IMG/VR virus record: IMGVR_UViG_3300013126_000188
Coordinates: 1 to 28,052 of that record
Source: a virus
Length of the DNA stretch: 28,052 nt
Direction: 5' to 3' (one strand)
The translations under genes were made by a program, and so were the position numbers. The notes beneath the pieces are model-generated. The model did no database searches. It was not told the origin of the DNA and worked only from the letters and a program-made list of their open reading frames with translations. Shown piece by piece: positions 27,947-28,052 of the stretch (position 1 is the stretch's first letter; the number at the start of each line of letters is the position of its first letter).

Positions 27947-28052
27947 ATGCATTATCAAATAAAGCATAAGACAGAAATATCTGAACGAAGATATACTTTG
28001 TCTTATGCTAAAGATCATCCTTATTCAATTTCATCAATTGACGATTGTCGAA
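27947..28052 (+). CDS. Start of an unidentified protein (partial)
   Basis: From the ATG at 27947, just after the holin-like gene, the frame stays open to the window edge: 35 residues, MHYQIKHKTEISERRYTLSY and onward. No ribosome site is evident except coupling to the gene before. The coding DNA carries an 11-bp inverted repeat (27963-27973 with 27999-28009). It resembles no family that can be named from this piece. Confidence 0.45.
   Translation, partial: MHYQIKHKTEISERRYTLSYAKDHPYSISSIDDCR
27963..28009 (+). repeat. 11-bp perfect inverted repeat near the window end
   Basis: AGCATAAGACA (27963-27973) pairs with TGTCTTATGCT (27999-28009), with a smaller ATATC/GATAT pair inside the loop. Confidence 0.8.

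Overview
The window is a piece of a large tailed-phage genome in the T4-like (straboviral/myoviral) lineage, AT-rich and gene-dense. The call rests on a recognisable head and tail core: a gp26-like baseplate/tail chaperone, a 1012-residue tape-measure-like protein, a gp20-like portal, a gp21-like prohead protease, a gp22-like scaffold and a gp23-like major capsid protein. T4-type late promoter motifs (TATAAATA and a CATAAATA variant) recur before genes. The many Sec signal peptides and lipoboxes on accessory proteins point to a Gram-negative host, but the species cannot be read from this sequence.

Layout. Positions 1-1751: the end of an unknown gene, a secreted protein, a small conserved-looking protein and an HNH homing endonuclease. 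Positions 1830-2950: the minus-strand tail chaperone pair, which carries a textbook -1 frameshift signal, and a palindrome made of two back-to-back late promoters. Positions 2951-12232: the plus-strand morphogenesis run (tape measure, portal, protease, several small probable capsid cargo or core proteins, scaffold, capsid) closed by a strong intrinsic terminator. Positions 12233-15194: a homing-endonuclease island (PD-(D/E)XK type, HNH type and a Hef-like accessory domain), with a 51-bp promoter-bearing repeat on both sides of the first gene. Positions 15195-16179: two odd tRNA-Gly-like genes and a minus-strand zinc metalloprotease. Positions 16216-21201: small hypothetical proteins plus a von Willebrand factor A protein. 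Positions 21191-22401: an exported DRGH nuclease and a 460-base repeat-rich regulatory region. Positions 22402-28052: small proteins, two lipoproteins, a second HNH endonuclease, a YqeY-like protein, membrane proteins, a composite tRNA-like locus, a His-rich exported protein, a tRNA-Met and a holin-like protein.

Three themes tie the genes together. First, head assembly: several small proteins start with a shared MK..(E/D/Q)LF leader that looks like a T4 capsid-targeting sequence, so they, including the metalloprotease, may be packed into the prohead and trimmed by the gp21-like protease. Second, regulation: the early-type promoters (CTATTTACA, 17 bases, TANNAT) and late promoters are highly regular, and several sit in or next to perfect inverted repeats. 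Third, gene insertion: at least four homing-endonuclease-type genes and several local duplications of gene starts show how accessory genes entered the core. The most striking single signal is the slippery heptamer, correctly spaced downstream hairpin and frame match joining the gp26-like gene to the small gene after it.
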